IMG/VR virus record: IMGVR_UViG_3300030116_003639
Location: 1 to 44,007 of that record
Origin: a virus
DNA length: 44,007 bases
Direction: 5' to 3' (one strand)
In this document: positions 26,431 to 34,650 of the stretch, one piece after another
How the letters are laid out: every line of letters starts with the position of its first letter
Position numbering within the stretch: the first letter of the stretch is position 1
The notes under the pieces: model-generated
The model's input: the letters and a program-made list of their open reading frames with translations, nothing else
What the model was told of the DNA's origin: nothing
Database searches by the model: none
Made by a program: the position numbers and the translations under genes

Positions 26431-27851
26431 TATTTAACCTTCTTTAGTTCTTCGATTTCAGCTTTTAATTCTTTTATTGCTTCTATAAGTAAAGGCACAA
26501 TTTTATCATAGTAAACTGTTTTATAGTTAGTATCTAAACTATGTATATCAACTATTGGTGCTTTAGTTACAATTTCTGGTAATACTTTTTCTATTTCTTG
26601 TGCGGATACTCCAACTTCTATACCATCTTTAAAAGCGTCTTCATCAATATCTTTTGCAACATCATTCCATTCATAATAATAACCATTAAGTTGATCTACC
26701 TTGTCTAAAGCATTATCTATTTTACCATGGAAGTTTTTTAATCTCTCATCCGAACTATAGGCTGTAATGTTGCCCGTCGCGCTGAAGGAGCCCGAATATG
26801 AACCAGACATTGTAATAGTACCGTTACCAGTATTTAAACCAATACCATTTCCTGCTGATACAGTTGTTGCACCACCACTTGTAACTTGAGTAAGATATCC
26901 AGAGTTATTTGTAAACTGAGATATGTTTCCTGATAATGCACCAGATATAGTTGTAGCTGATAATGTTCCGACTACTGTAAATCCTGTGCTAGTTGTTTCT
27001 GCCCGTTTTGTATTATCAAAATAAAGGTCGACCCCATTAGTATTGTTAGCGACAAATAATGTTTTATTATCCGCTGCATTGTTTACGGCAAAACTATCTG
27101 TAAGAAATCGTGTTGTTGTACCAGCAGAGTTATCTTTAAATATATTAAAACCAGAACTAACTTCGTGAAATATTTCTAAATCTTGAGAAGCACCAAGTCT
27201 TATTTTAACATCATCGTTAAGATCTAAACCTGTTGCACCTCCAGGTACAGAAGGTGTGCCTGAAACATCTCCATATGCAACTTGTGAAAAAGCTCCGTTG
27301 TGAGCTAGAAAATGTCCTGATGTTCCTGCAGCAGGTACTAAGCCTGAGTTTCCTGTTGCTTGCCCTGCATTAAAAGTAATGTTCCCAGTCATTGTACCGC
27401 CAGCTTTTGGTAAAGCTGCGTTTGCTGTAGTTGTAGTGTTAGTTAATACAGTGTCTCTTGATGCAATATCTACACCATCAACTGTGCCACCAACAGTTAT
27501 GTTGTTTCCAACAGAAATATTATTAGAGCCGTCTTCTACAATTGCTTTAGCAGCCGGCAATGTACAAAAAACAGTTTTTGTTCCTGCACCAAAGTTAACA
27601 GCAGCATCACCATTTGAACTTGATAATATTGTGTCTCTAGAAAGTGTATCAGTACTAGCATCAGTAACAGTACCTAAACCAACCTCAAAGTCATTTGATC
27701 CTGCTAAAGTAATACAATAATAGGTTGTATTAGTATTACCTATGCCAGCAACAAAAGTTTCAAAACCAGTTTGTGCACCACCTAAATCTAAAGTGCCCGT
27801 CCCGGTTGTCGTGGTTGTTTCCTTGACTCTATCGTTAATTACGAAAGCCAT
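26430..27851 (-). CDS. Tail fibre with C-terminal S74 intramolecular chaperone
   Basis: 473 aa. N-terminus MAFVINDRVKETTTTTGTG resembles phage fibre attachment ends. The shaft is a run of beta repeats (GGTMTGNI at 151-158; GLDLNDDVKIRLG). The C-terminal domain carries SDERLKNFHGKIDN with Ser367 and Lys372, the S74 dyad, and ends in a long helix (about 445-473). Expected to trimerise and release the chaperone domain by autoproteolysis. It overlaps the cupredoxin-like gene by one base (TAATG). Confidence 0.85.
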   Translation of the reverse strand: MAFVINDRVKETTTTTGTGTLDLGGAQTGFETFVAGIGNTNTTYYCITLAGSNDFEVGLGTVTDASTDTLSRDTILSSSNGDAAVNFGAGTKTVFCTLPAAKAIVEDGSNNISVGNNITVGGTVDGVDIASRDTVLTNTTTTANAALPKAGGTMTGNITFNAGQATGNSGLVPAAGTSGHFLAHNGAFSQVAYGDVSGTPSVPGGATGLDLNDDVKIRLGASQDLEIFHEVSSGFNIFKDNSAGTTTRFLTDSFAVNNAADNKTLFVANNTNGVDLYFDNTKRAETTSTGFTVVGTLSATTISGALSGNISQFTNNSGYLTQVTSGGATTVSAGNGIGLNTGNGTITMSGSYSGSFSATGNITAYSSDERLKNFHGKIDNALDKVDQLNGYYYEWNDVAKDIDEDAFKDGIEVGVSAQEIEKVLPEIVTKAPIVDIHSLDTNYKTVYYDKIVPLLIEAIKELKAEIEELKKVK

Positions 27852-27860
27852 CTAAACCTC

Positions 27861-28307
27861 CTAACCTAACCTAAGTATCTCTGATCCACCACCTGCTGTT
27901 GGGAATTGAATTGTAAATGTTCCATTACTTGCTGTAAAATCTCCGCCAAAAGCTAGTACACATACAGCATCAGTATTAGACAAGTTATTATCTGAACGAT
28001 AAATTAAAGCACCATTCGCTGTGAATGAAGCACTTGTCCAAGAGATATCGTCAAAGTCAACATACGCTGGAGTAGTACTTGAGCCACCTGTAACTGAAGG
28101 GTTCTGTAATTGTTTACCCCCTGCAGAATAAGCAGATCCTGAAGTATTAGTTATTTCGTTTGTCGTGACGTAATGTGTAGTAGTAGCTCCCATAGTAGCA
28201 GAAGAAGTGTACATAGCTATTTTGTATGTAGCGCCACCATCAAAATCATGGTTGCCCTTTAACAAATTCATTTTAAAAACATTACAAACTGCTTGTGATA
28301 TTGCCAT
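27861..28307 (-). CDS. Small beta-rich virion protein
   Basis: 148 aa, starting MAISQAVCNVFKMNLLKGNH. The first 20 residues are helical; the rest is Ser/Thr/Gly-rich beta sequence with FGGDFTASNGTFTIQFP near the end. It is preceded by AGGAG and lies between the adaptor gene and the fibres. Such proteins are usually head or tail decoration components. No family is named with confidence. Confidence 0.6.
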   Translation of the reverse strand: MAISQAVCNVFKMNLLKGNHDFDGGATYKIAMYTSSATMGATTTHYVTTNEITNTSGSAYSAGGKQLQNPSVTGGSSTTPAYVDFDDISWTSASFTANGALIYRSDNNLSNTDAVCVLAFGGDFTASNGTFTIQFPTAGGGSEILRLG

Positions 28308-28320
28308 AGTATTCTCCTAA

Positions 28321-29019
28321 TTATGGATTCGCACTAGGAATAGGAATTCTAATAACTCCATCCCTGTACTCATCTCTACGTTTTTTACCCATCTGTTCTT
28401 GTGCAAGTGCAGTAACAGATTCTCTATAAGACTGCTCATACACTTGTTGGTCTTGTGGAGCTTTCAAGAACTTAAAAGCTTCACATAAAGCTGCGTACAA
28501 AAGTACTCTAGGGGCGTTTACGCTTACCCAAGTTTCAGTATTACTACTTGATAATCCTGTAGGTAATCTAGTAAATCCCACTTCAAATTTATATATCGCA
28601 TTAGGAGTAGGCGCAAGAACTATTGTCCCCTCGTCCCACTGGGCATAGTACTTAGGCATAGTTGTAGAGCCAGTTTCTGGTGTATCATAGTACTCATTCA
28701 TAAAATCAGCATCCACTCTAACTAGCTTGTGTCTAACTTTAGTACCTGAATCTAGGTAGATAGTTACATATCTGATAGTAGTAAAATCTGACAATCTAGG
28801 TGTAATAGCGGAGCTTGTTTGTCCTGGTAATGGAACCCATCTAACGTTTTGTGCAGTTGCTCCGTTTTGTACATCTTTATAACAATCTAAATCTACGTCT
28901 TTAAATATTCTAAGTTCAGCATGTTCTATAAAATCATTAACAATAGCATCAGTCAAAACCTGGCTATCTGTCTCTGTGTAATCTCTAATCTGTGTTACTA
29001 ATTCTGCGTATGTTGTCAT
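28321..29019 (-). CDS. Head-tail adaptor-like protein (P22 gp4/SU10-type)
   Basis: 232 aa. The start MTTYAELVTQIRDYTETDSQ, with helices about 1-35 (VLTDAIVNDFIEHAELRIFKD), resembles the adaptor proteins that join portal to tail in podoviruses. A beta barrel at about 55-150 and long helices at about 165-215 complete the pattern. It lies immediately after the HAD-fusion gene (ATGA overlap) and before the decoration-like gene. The connector role is inferred from position and fold-like pattern. Confidence 0.6.
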   Translation of the reverse strand: MTTYAELVTQIRDYTETDSQVLTDAIVNDFIEHAELRIFKDVDLDCYKDVQNGATAQNVRWVPLPGQTSSAITPRLSDFTTIRYVTIYLDSGTKVRHKLVRVDADFMNEYYDTPETGSTTMPKYYAQWDEGTIVLAPTPNAIYKFEVGFTRLPTGLSSSNTETWVSVNAPRVLLYAALCEAFKFLKAPQDQQVYEQSYRESVTALAQEQMGKKRRDEYRDGVIRIPIPSANP

Positions 29020-30020
29020 GCTAATTCTGTTATTGGTCCTACGGACGCCTTTAACCCTCCAAAATCTTTTATACCACCACTTTCATAATATTTAAAGCCT
29101 AGACCTCCAGCAGCTTCAAATTGATCTATGTAGGTAGTTCTATCATCAATTAACAATTTATTTGCCCCACCATAAGGCCCTTTATTTAAATCTGTAGCAT
29201 AATCTGCGCCAGCTGGAGCCCTAGCACCAGTAAGATTAGCAGCTATCCATGCATTTTTTTGTGCGGTTACAGATGCTCCTGAGGTTGTAGATAAGATTCT
29301 GTAACTTCCGTTCTTAGCTACTACTAAATCAATTAATGCGTCTGCTTCTGCTCTTTTTGCAAGAGTTTGAAAATAACTACCTGAAGAAGCAATAGCCGCT
29401 GCTTCTATAGCTGGTGTTAAGTCATACCAATCACCACCTGAGTCTAGTAACCCTTGTGATGTAGCATACGTTGCTACTGCTTGATAGTATTCTGTTAACA
29501 CACCATCCATATCAACATAAACAGTTGTAGTTCCAGGATTACAATTTGCTGTTAACCATTCGTCTAAAATATCATTTGGTGTAAAAGAAAATTTATCATC
29601 ATTTATTTTTGTAACTATGTGACCAGCAGCTGCATTTATATCATGGTCAACTATTCTAGAAACTTCTGGGTATGCTGGCCATTTAGCTGTTGCATCTCTA
29701 AATCTAACGCGGTCCCCGGTGCTGTAGCCGTGGCCCGGGTCTGTAACGTTAACAACAATACTATCTCGTACACCAGCAGAAAATGCGTTTTGACCTAGTA
29801 AATGAGAAACAGGTGGTTCTGTTCTTGCTGGTCTTGCGTGCTGCAATCCTTGTGTATCACCTTTAAATGTTCTTGGTACTAATTGTGGGTGCTTTTGTTC
29901 AAACTCACTTTTGTGTACCCAAGATCCATTCCACTCTTTTACCATTTCACGATATGGAAATGCAACTCCACTTCTATCCGATATTGCTTTTGCGTATTTA
30001 CCTGAAGAAAAATTAGACAT
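29016..30020 (-). CDS. Virion/connector protein fused to a HAD-type phosphatase
   Basis: 334 aa in three parts. Residues 1-80 are a structural N-terminus (KYAKAISDRSGVAFPYREMV). About 84-150 is a small beta module with GHGYSTGDRVRF. From 165 to 310 there is a HAD-superfamily domain: motif I DMDGVL (Asp170, Asp172), motif II LSTTSG (243-248), a Lys in the QKNAW helix (255) and motif IV IDDRTTYIDQF (Asp292, Asp293). The layout is like NT5C/5'-nucleotidase-type HADs, so dNMP or another phosphate ester is a possible substrate. The gene sits between two connector genes, so the enzyme may be carried on the virion. A start-region overlap of 8 nt with the 248-aa gene supports the ATG. Confidence 0.8.
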   Translation of the reverse strand: MSNFSSGKYAKAISDRSGVAFPYREMVKEWNGSWVHKSEFEQKHPQLVPRTFKGDTQGLQHARPARTEPPVSHLLGQNAFSAGVRDSIVVNVTDPGHGYSTGDRVRFRDATAKWPAYPEVSRIVDHDINAAAGHIVTKINDDKFSFTPNDILDEWLTANCNPGTTTVYVDMDGVLTEYYQAVATYATSQGLLDSGGDWYDLTPAIEAAAIASSGSYFQTLAKRAEADALIDLVVAKNGSYRILSTTSGASVTAQKNAWIAANLTGARAPAGADYATDLNKGPYGGANKLLIDDRTTYIDQFEAAGGLGFKYYESGGIKDFGGLKASVGPITELA

Positions 30021-30759
30021 TTGGGTAATAAGCCTGTGGAGTTATATAAGTGCTAGTAGAAGATCCATCTTCAACAAGAGCTCTATTAAATTCATCTTCG
30101 TACAACATTTTCATTTGTTGAACTAGTTCAGGCTTTTCTTTTTGAGCAAGATAAAAAGATAATCCTGAAACCATACAAGGTATAAATCTATATGGGGCAT
30201 CAACTGTGTTTTGGTATGCGCCTACATCTTGAATTCTTTTTATATAGTACAACCCAACGTAATTACCTGCAGCAGTAGCATCAGGACATTGGTACAGAGT
30301 TAGCACAGTTTTATCTATAAATCTTTGTACAAAATATTGTGTGGGTTGGCCTTTTTGTTTTTTATTAGATAGACCAGAGTAAGTTGACCTATTTATTTTT
30401 GTAAGAGCAGAATCACTTTGTGAGGTAGTATTATAGTTAGTTCTATAGACAGCTTCTAAAACATCATCAACACCATAAATACCATTGGTAGGTACAGTAG
30501 TTGCACTTGTTCCATCAGTAGCTGATCTATAGAAAATGTACTCTGCTTGTCCTTCAACAAGATCAACATTAGTATTAGCTATTTCCCAATAGTGCAATCC
30601 ACGGTTTGCCCATTCTTGAAACATTATATTTAAAGAACGCCTAGCTGATCTTAATTGATATCCACTAACAGCATGAATACCTAAACGGTCATAAGCTTCC
30701 TGTATAATGTCATCTATTGCAAAACCACTTTCAAAAGTAGTTGTTCCTGATGTTGCCAT
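30013..30759 (-). CDS. Head-tail connector-like protein
   Basis: 248 aa. N-terminal helices (IDDIIQEAYDRLG and SARRSLNIMFQEWANRGLHY) followed by a beta region and C-terminal helices with GLSFYLAQKEKPELVQQM. This matches the usual helix-beta-helix layout of podovirus adaptor proteins next to the tail. It overlaps the HAD-fusion gene by 8 nt. The exact ring position cannot be told from sequence alone. Confidence 0.6.
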   Translation of the reverse strand: MATSGTTTFESGFAIDDIIQEAYDRLGIHAVSGYQLRSARRSLNIMFQEWANRGLHYWEIANTNVDLVEGQAEYIFYRSATDGTSATTVPTNGIYGVDDVLEAVYRTNYNTTSQSDSALTKINRSTYSGLSNKKQKGQPTQYFVQRFIDKTVLTLYQCPDATAAGNYVGLYYIKRIQDVGAYQNTVDAPYRFIPCMVSGLSFYLAQKEKPELVQQMKMLYEDEFNRALVEDGSSTSTYITPQAYYPNV

Positions 30760-30767
30760 CTAGCCTC

Positions 30768-31049
30768 CTAGTTGAACGTTACTGTAACGCCACCAGTAGT
30801 TGTTAAATCTAAATAAACACCGGTTTTAAATCTTATTCCACTTCCAGGGAAATAGATTTGTAGTCCCTCTGTATCAAACAAGAAAGTATGTGCTGTACCT
30901 GCTGCAGAAGTATTGTCATAAAGTATAACACTGCAGTTACTTCCACCTTTTGCTTGTATAGATGTAACTCTACAAGGACCTGTTACTAGTTGTCCGTCAG
31001 CTGTTAGATGAGCTGTCTTTTGGTCAGATGTAAATGATCCACCGCCCAT
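30768..31049 (-). CDS. Small virion protein
   Basis: 93 aa, starting MGGGSFTSDQKTAHLTADGQ, all-beta with Gly/Thr-rich loops (TAHTFLFDTEGLQIYFPGSG). A GGAGG lies 7 nt upstream, just after a UUCG hairpin. Likely a capsid or tail accessory by place. No family recognised. Confidence 0.6.
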   Translation of the reverse strand: MGGGSFTSDQKTAHLTADGQLVTGPCRVTSIQAKGGSNCSVILYDNTSAAGTAHTFLFDTEGLQIYFPGSGIRFKTGVYLDLTTTGGVTVTFN

Positions 31050-31069
31050 AATATAATCCTCCTAAATTT

Positions 31070-31087
31070 GTGGGGCCGAAGCCCCAC
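31070..31087 (-). promoter_or_regulatory. UUCG hairpin between two small virion genes
   Basis: GTGGGGC (31070-31076) pairs with GCCCCAC (31081-31087) around CGAA (TTCG on the minus strand). No U-tract follows on the minus strand; instead AGGAGG of the 93-aa gene comes about 8 nt later. It could act as an mRNA-stabilising or processing hairpin, or a weak attenuator. Confidence 0.5.
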
Positions 31088-31099
31088 ATTAATTAATTG

Positions 31100-31501
31100 T
31101 TACGCTATTGTTGCGCCTTGAACTGAAGTTGCAACCCAGCCAATCGCACTATTCCAAACTAAAGTAACTGATTCAGCTACTGCATCGAACGTAACTGTCG
31201 AGCCGTTTGCAAAAGTAGTTGGGGTTAAGGTTCCATCTCCGCCATCAACTATCATAGTAATGATTTTAACTTGTCCTGAAGTTGTACCATCAGCTAGAGT
31301 TAATGCATTAGCTCCAGTAGTAGTTAGCTCAGTGATTAGATTATCTGTATCAACTGCGCCAGCACCTGATAGCTGCTGAACTCCACCTCTTATACTTTTG
31401 CCATAAACAGCATTAGTTGTGATAGTACCCGTAGCACTTTTAGTTATATCATTAAAACCGTTCTCTGATCGGACCGGTCCTGAAAAAGTAGTTGTACCCA
31501 T
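31100..31501 (-). CDS. Small virion protein, first gene after the capsid terminator
   Basis: 133 aa, starting MGTTTFSGPVRSENGFNDIT, beta-rich with GGDGTLTPTTFANGS and a hydrophobic C-terminal strand (VTLVWNSAIGWVATSV). AAGGAGG lies 7 nt before the ATG. The gene has its own predicted promoter (31567-31595) and a leader stem, so it may be highly expressed after the capsid unit. Probably a decoration or structural protein. Confidence 0.6.
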   Translation of the reverse strand: MGTTTFSGPVRSENGFNDITKSATGTITTNAVYGKSIRGGVQQLSGAGAVDTDNLITELTTTGANALTLADGTTSGQVKIITMIVDGGDGTLTPTTFANGSTVTFDAVAESVTLVWNSAIGWVATSVQGATIA

Positions 31502-31524
31502 ATGTGTATCCTCCTTATAAATTT

Positions 31525-31560
31525 AACACAGTCGCGAGGCCGTCTGGTCAAGTCTGTGTT
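31525..31560 (-). promoter_or_regulatory. Leader-stem inverted repeat before the 133-aa gene
   Basis: AACACAG (31525-31531) and CTGTGTT (31554-31560) are a 7-bp inverted repeat with a 22-nt loop. They begin near the predicted start site (about 31560), so they could form a 5' leader stem. It is followed by AAGGAGG of the gene. Confidence 0.4.
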
Positions 31561-31566
31561 TGATCC

Positions 31567-31595
31567 ACTATACTCTTTTAAAATACTGTTTGCAA
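31567..31595 (-). promoter_or_regulatory. Sigma70-type promoter candidate, post-capsid unit
   Basis: On the minus strand: -35 TTGCAA (31595-31590, 4/6), 17-bp spacer, -10 TATAGT (31572-31567, 5/6). It lies directly after the capsid terminator and before the 133-aa gene. Confidence 0.5.
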
Positions 31596-31620
31596 ATAAA
31601 AAGGGGCGCCGAAGCGCCCC
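31594..31620 (-). terminator. Strong intrinsic terminator after the major capsid gene
   Basis: GGGGCGC (31603-31609), loop CGAA (31610-31613), GCGCCCC (31614-31620), extended by AAA/TTT to a 10-bp stem. Read on the minus strand the loop is TTCG and the stem is followed by TTTTTATTT. It lies about 35 nt after the capsid stop, in the only spacer longer than 150 nt in the window (31502-31653). Confidence 0.85.
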
Positions 31621-31653
31621 TTTAAATTAGGTAGTACCTAACAGTGCTACTTA

Positions 31654-32565
31654 TTAAGCAGAACCGTCAGAACCGTAGATACCTCTCCAGTCAGACCAGC
31701 CGAAGCTGTATCTTTCTCTGGCTTTGTATCTCATGTTACCAGTTTCAAAATCGCCTTCCATGGCAGTTTTGATTGGTACACGTACCATATGTTTCATTCC
31801 ATTAGGAACATCAGTTTTAATGAAGAACGCATCTGGATCAGTTAGGTAGTTGTTCACTACATAACCTTGAGGGATCATTCCCATTGATTTTAGTGCGTTG
31901 ATATCATTATCAGCTGTTCCTACACGTTGAGCAGACTTCATAAGTCTTTCAGCAACGAACTGGTTCTCTGAAGGTATAATTAGTTTCATACCTCTTGCAG
32001 CAATTTTTAGACCACGCTCATCTTTGAACTGTCCAATGTCAATCATTGCTTGTTCAAGAGAAGTCTCAGACAAGTCAGACAAAGTAGTTGGTCTGTTGCT
32101 TAGGTTACCAGCGATAGTTGGGTGAGCGTTTCCGATTAGGGACTCACCGTCACCACCATTATAACCAGAAGCTTGGAACGCATTGTTTAATACATTCGCT
32201 GCTTTGGTTTGCTTCGTTTGAGCCATAGATCTTGCTAGTGCTTTAGTGTAACGAGTAGAAATCTTATCATACAAGTTATCTTCAACATTTTCCTCAGTTA
32301 GTGAGAAAGCGAGAGCGATTGTCTCATGTTGGTATCTTGCAGTGAAAGTTTCCTGCGCGCTATCATAAGTCACAGCAGCACCTTCTGACTTAACGGCTGC
32401 TTTGTCGAAACCAGATAACATTACTTCTTCTTCAAAAGCTCTGTCACTGTTTTCCGTGTCGAAAATCTCCGCGTGTTGATTTTCGTAGTTTTTGTACTCT
32501 AGTCCAAATAATGCATTCAGACCAGGCTCTAGCTCTTTTGCGAGCTGTTGTCTTGATATAGCCAT
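31654..32565 (-). CDS. Major capsid protein
   Basis: 303 aa. It lies after scaffold and decoration genes in the normal order, has an ideal AGGAGG 5 nt before ATG 32565, and is followed by the best terminator of the window, all signs of very high expression. The sequence (TEENVEDNLYDKISTRYTKA at about 93-112; AARGMKLIIPSENQFVAERL; a C-terminal beta end SFGWSDWRGIYGSDG) fits an HK97-fold capsid subunit of marine podo/siphophage type. No separate protease gene is seen. Assembly uses the upstream scaffold and possibly the phage GroES. Confidence 0.85.
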   Translation of the reverse strand: MAISRQQLAKELEPGLNALFGLEYKNYENQHAEIFDTENSDRAFEEEVMLSGFDKAAVKSEGAAVTYDSAQETFTARYQHETIALAFSLTEENVEDNLYDKISTRYTKALARSMAQTKQTKAANVLNNAFQASGYNGGDGESLIGNAHPTIAGNLSNRPTTLSDLSETSLEQAMIDIGQFKDERGLKIAARGMKLIIPSENQFVAERLMKSAQRVGTADNDINALKSMGMIPQGYVVNNYLTDPDAFFIKTDVPNGMKHMVRVPIKTAMEGDFETGNMRYKARERYSFGWSDWRGIYGSDGSA

Positions 32566-32570
32566 AATTA

Positions 32571-32576
32571 CCTCCT
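32571..32576 (-). promoter_or_regulatory. Ideal ribosome binding site of the capsid gene
   Basis: AGGAGG on the minus strand, 5 nt from ATG 32565. It fixes the capsid start. Confidence 0.8.
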
Positions 32577-32580
32577 GCTA

Positions 32581-33135
32581 TTATTTGTACTTGTGTTCAG
32601 TAATCGTAACATTGTAAACGATATTGTCTGAACCAACGTCAGAACGTCCTTGCTTCTTAGAGAAGCCTACGATTCTTACGTTGTTACCAGTTCCAATATC
32701 AGTTGAATCTAGTTCCGTATTACTTACACCGGTTACTGTTGAACCCGCCGCTATTGCTAAGTCAGCGTGCTTTGATATGTCGGCTTGGGCTGAAGCGCCG
32801 TCACCTTGTACTTCGAACATTTGATATGGATCGTCGTACACAAAGACATCTGCTAGCTGAGAGGCTGGTCTTGTATTTTTAAAAGTTGGTTTACCATCTG
32901 AATCATCGAAAGAGGATCCCCAAAAAACACCTACCGCGTTAGTGGCATCTGTGCCACCTTCTGACGCTACAAAAAGTTGTACATCACCTTCAGCTTCGTC
33001 GACTTTTACGACATCGCCTTGTGAGATGATAGTAGCGTAGTTTGCAAACGCTTTATAAGAGTTCATTGCCGGATCTGTTCCGCCGCCGATTTTTCCAATT
33101 GGAGATAAACCAAAAGGGGCATCTAAATTTGCCAT
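32581..33135 (-). CDS. Head decoration-like protein
   Basis: 184 aa starting MANLDAPFGLSPIGKIGGGT, beta-rich, with a long acidic segment (SFDDSDGKPTF at about 74-84) and a C-terminal strand pair (VTITEHKYK). It lies directly upstream of the capsid gene, preceded by AAGGAGG 8 nt from the ATG. Decoration or capsid-stabilising proteins of podoviruses usually sit here. Role by position and composition, not by a recognised family signature. Confidence 0.65.
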   Translation of the reverse strand: MANLDAPFGLSPIGKIGGGTDPAMNSYKAFANYATIISQGDVVKVDEAEGDVQLFVASEGGTDATNAVGVFWGSSFDDSDGKPTFKNTRPASQLADVFVYDDPYQMFEVQGDGASAQADISKHADLAIAAGSTVTGVSNTELDSTDIGTGNNVRIVGFSKKQGRSDVGSDNIVYNVTITEHKYK

Positions 33136-33184
33136 ATTGTTATCCTCCTTAAAGGGTTAAGTTAAATCGATGGTTAAACAAAGA

Positions 33185-33649
33185 CTAGTCTTTATTTGAG
33201 CCACCAAAAGTTACACGAGTCTGTCGATCTTGATTGATCGGCATACTTGGGTGCTGTTCCTTCAAGACATCGTTTTCTAATGCTTCGTTGCGATCAGCAG
33301 TTTTTTCTGCGAAATACTGCTCTCGCGACTTTGCGAGCTCTTCGGATATCCTTGCCAGCACAAGGCCACCAACCCCGATTACTCCTGCATATTTACCTTC
33401 ACTGATGATTGGATAATCACTATCAGGATATTCGTCGGATCTTACCAACTCCCATCCAGATCTGATTTTGCCTGAGATGTTCTTTGTATCATCAAAGCCC
33501 ATACTCTCCGCACGCAACCATCTATGTCTGTACCCGTCTGGTGCAGGTGGTGCATCTAGTGATGATGGGGGAGTCCATACTTTAGGCTTTTCACTTTTAG
33601 CCCTAGTTTGACTCGCGCGGGAAGCTTTATTATTAGTTTTCTTTTCCAT
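33185..33649 (-). CDS. Hypothetical protein of the head module
   Basis: 154 aa. The basic N-terminal ~25 residues (MEKKTNNKASRASQTRAKSE) look disordered. The core contains GYRHRWLRAESMGFDDTKN (about 39-57) and a GVIGVGGLVLARISEELAKS helix, and the end is charged and Gln-rich. It is found between scaffold and decoration genes, so probably a capsid assembly or internal head protein. The function cannot be fixed from sequence. Confidence 0.65.
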   Translation of the reverse strand: MEKKTNNKASRASQTRAKSEKPKVWTPPSSLDAPPAPDGYRHRWLRAESMGFDDTKNISGKIRSGWELVRSDEYPDSDYPIISEGKYAGVIGVGGLVLARISEELAKSREQYFAEKTADRNEALENDVLKEQHPSMPINQDRQTRVTFGGSNKD

Positions 33650-33653
33650 ATGC

Positions 33654-34631
33654 TTATACCTCCTTCGCGGCTAATTGTTTCGCATATTCTTCTAGCGGCA
33701 CACCTAGTCTTTTAGAAATTGCTACCTGTGATGGTGTGAGTTTCACAGTTTTTCTGCGTCCTTTATTTGCCGGACGTTTAGCACTTGCAACAGTCTGGAC
33801 CGGAGTCTCGACTGCAGATTCCTTATTTGTATCAAATTTGTGTGGGAATTCAAGTCTTATTCGCTTATCAACCTCAGAATAATATTCGTCAGATTGTGGA
33901 TCAAAACCTTCCTCCTCTACAAGTCTTCGATGTATATCAAATGCAGTGTAAGTCATTGCATTATCAGTACCAAACCAGGTATTTTTAGCTGACCAAGCCT
34001 CTGCTTTTGGGTCAATTTGCTGTGCAGCTTGATATATTTCATTCTGCGTAGGCATTTCTTGAGCCATTTGAGCATAGTTTTGTGGGGGTGGAGCCTGTCT
34101 TACAGGTCTATTTTCCCTAGCTTCTTTGATTTGATTAAGTCTATTCTCTTCCATAGCCATAGTAGCTATTTCTTTTTGAGCTTCAACTTGCAAATCAGCG
34201 TTGCCTTCAGCTATTGCTTGTTTAAGTTTTGCATGAGCAGACGCCATACCATTATGAACTTTTTTCTCTAGTTCTTCTGTGTACTTACCACCAAGGTGAT
34301 CAAAGTTAGTTCTAACTCTGTTTGCTTGCTGCTGTACGTTCTGTGCATACTGAATAGCTTCTTCTTTTTGCCTTTCAGCTTCTCGCATTTTACGAGTAAG
34401 TTTAGCTATTCTTTTTTGGACGCCTTCTGAATATTCATCAAGTTCGCTTTTCTGAACAGCAGACTGCTGATCAGATTCCGCAGATGCGTCAGCGGGCTGA
34501 CTATCGTCTTCAATGATTTCTTCAACTTGTACCTCCTCTTCTAATGATTGTTCTGGTGCCGGAGCATCTAGATCAATCTCTGTAGCTTGCTCATCGGCTT
34601 CGCCGACGTCAATTCTATCTTCATCTAGCAT
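33654..34631 (-). CDS. Capsid scaffold protein
   Basis: 325 aa. It has a very acidic N-terminus (about 1-65), a long coiled coil (about 68-165, QKRIAKLTRKMREAERQKEE type), a Pro/Gln linker (about 170-195) and a basic C-terminus (KRPANKGRRKTVKLTPSQV). That pattern, plus its place one gene before decoration and capsid, is typical of phage scaffolds, with the basic end touching the capsid. AGGAGGA precedes the ATG. Confidence 0.8.
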   Translation of the reverse strand: MLDEDRIDVGEADEQATEIDLDAPAPEQSLEEEVQVEEIIEDDSQPADASAESDQQSAVQKSELDEYSEGVQKRIAKLTRKMREAERQKEEAIQYAQNVQQQANRVRTNFDHLGGKYTEELEKKVHNGMASAHAKLKQAIAEGNADLQVEAQKEIATMAMEENRLNQIKEARENRPVRQAPPPQNYAQMAQEMPTQNEIYQAAQQIDPKAEAWSAKNTWFGTDNAMTYTAFDIHRRLVEEEGFDPQSDEYYSEVDKRIRLEFPHKFDTNKESAVETPVQTVASAKRPANKGRRKTVKLTPSQVAISKRLGVPLEEYAKQLAAKEV

Positions 34632-34650
34632 AGTTAATTCCTCCTATGAA

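Noticed and set aside
31070-31087. Second UUCG hairpin as a terminator
   Set aside because: No T-run follows on either transcribed side; on the minus strand a ribosome binding site follows instead.
34017-34271. Plus-strand 84-aa frame with hydrophobic residues
   Set aside because: It is antisense to the scaffold gene, lacks a Shine-Dalgarno, and its hydrophobicity follows from the complement of the Glu/Lys coiled-coil codons.
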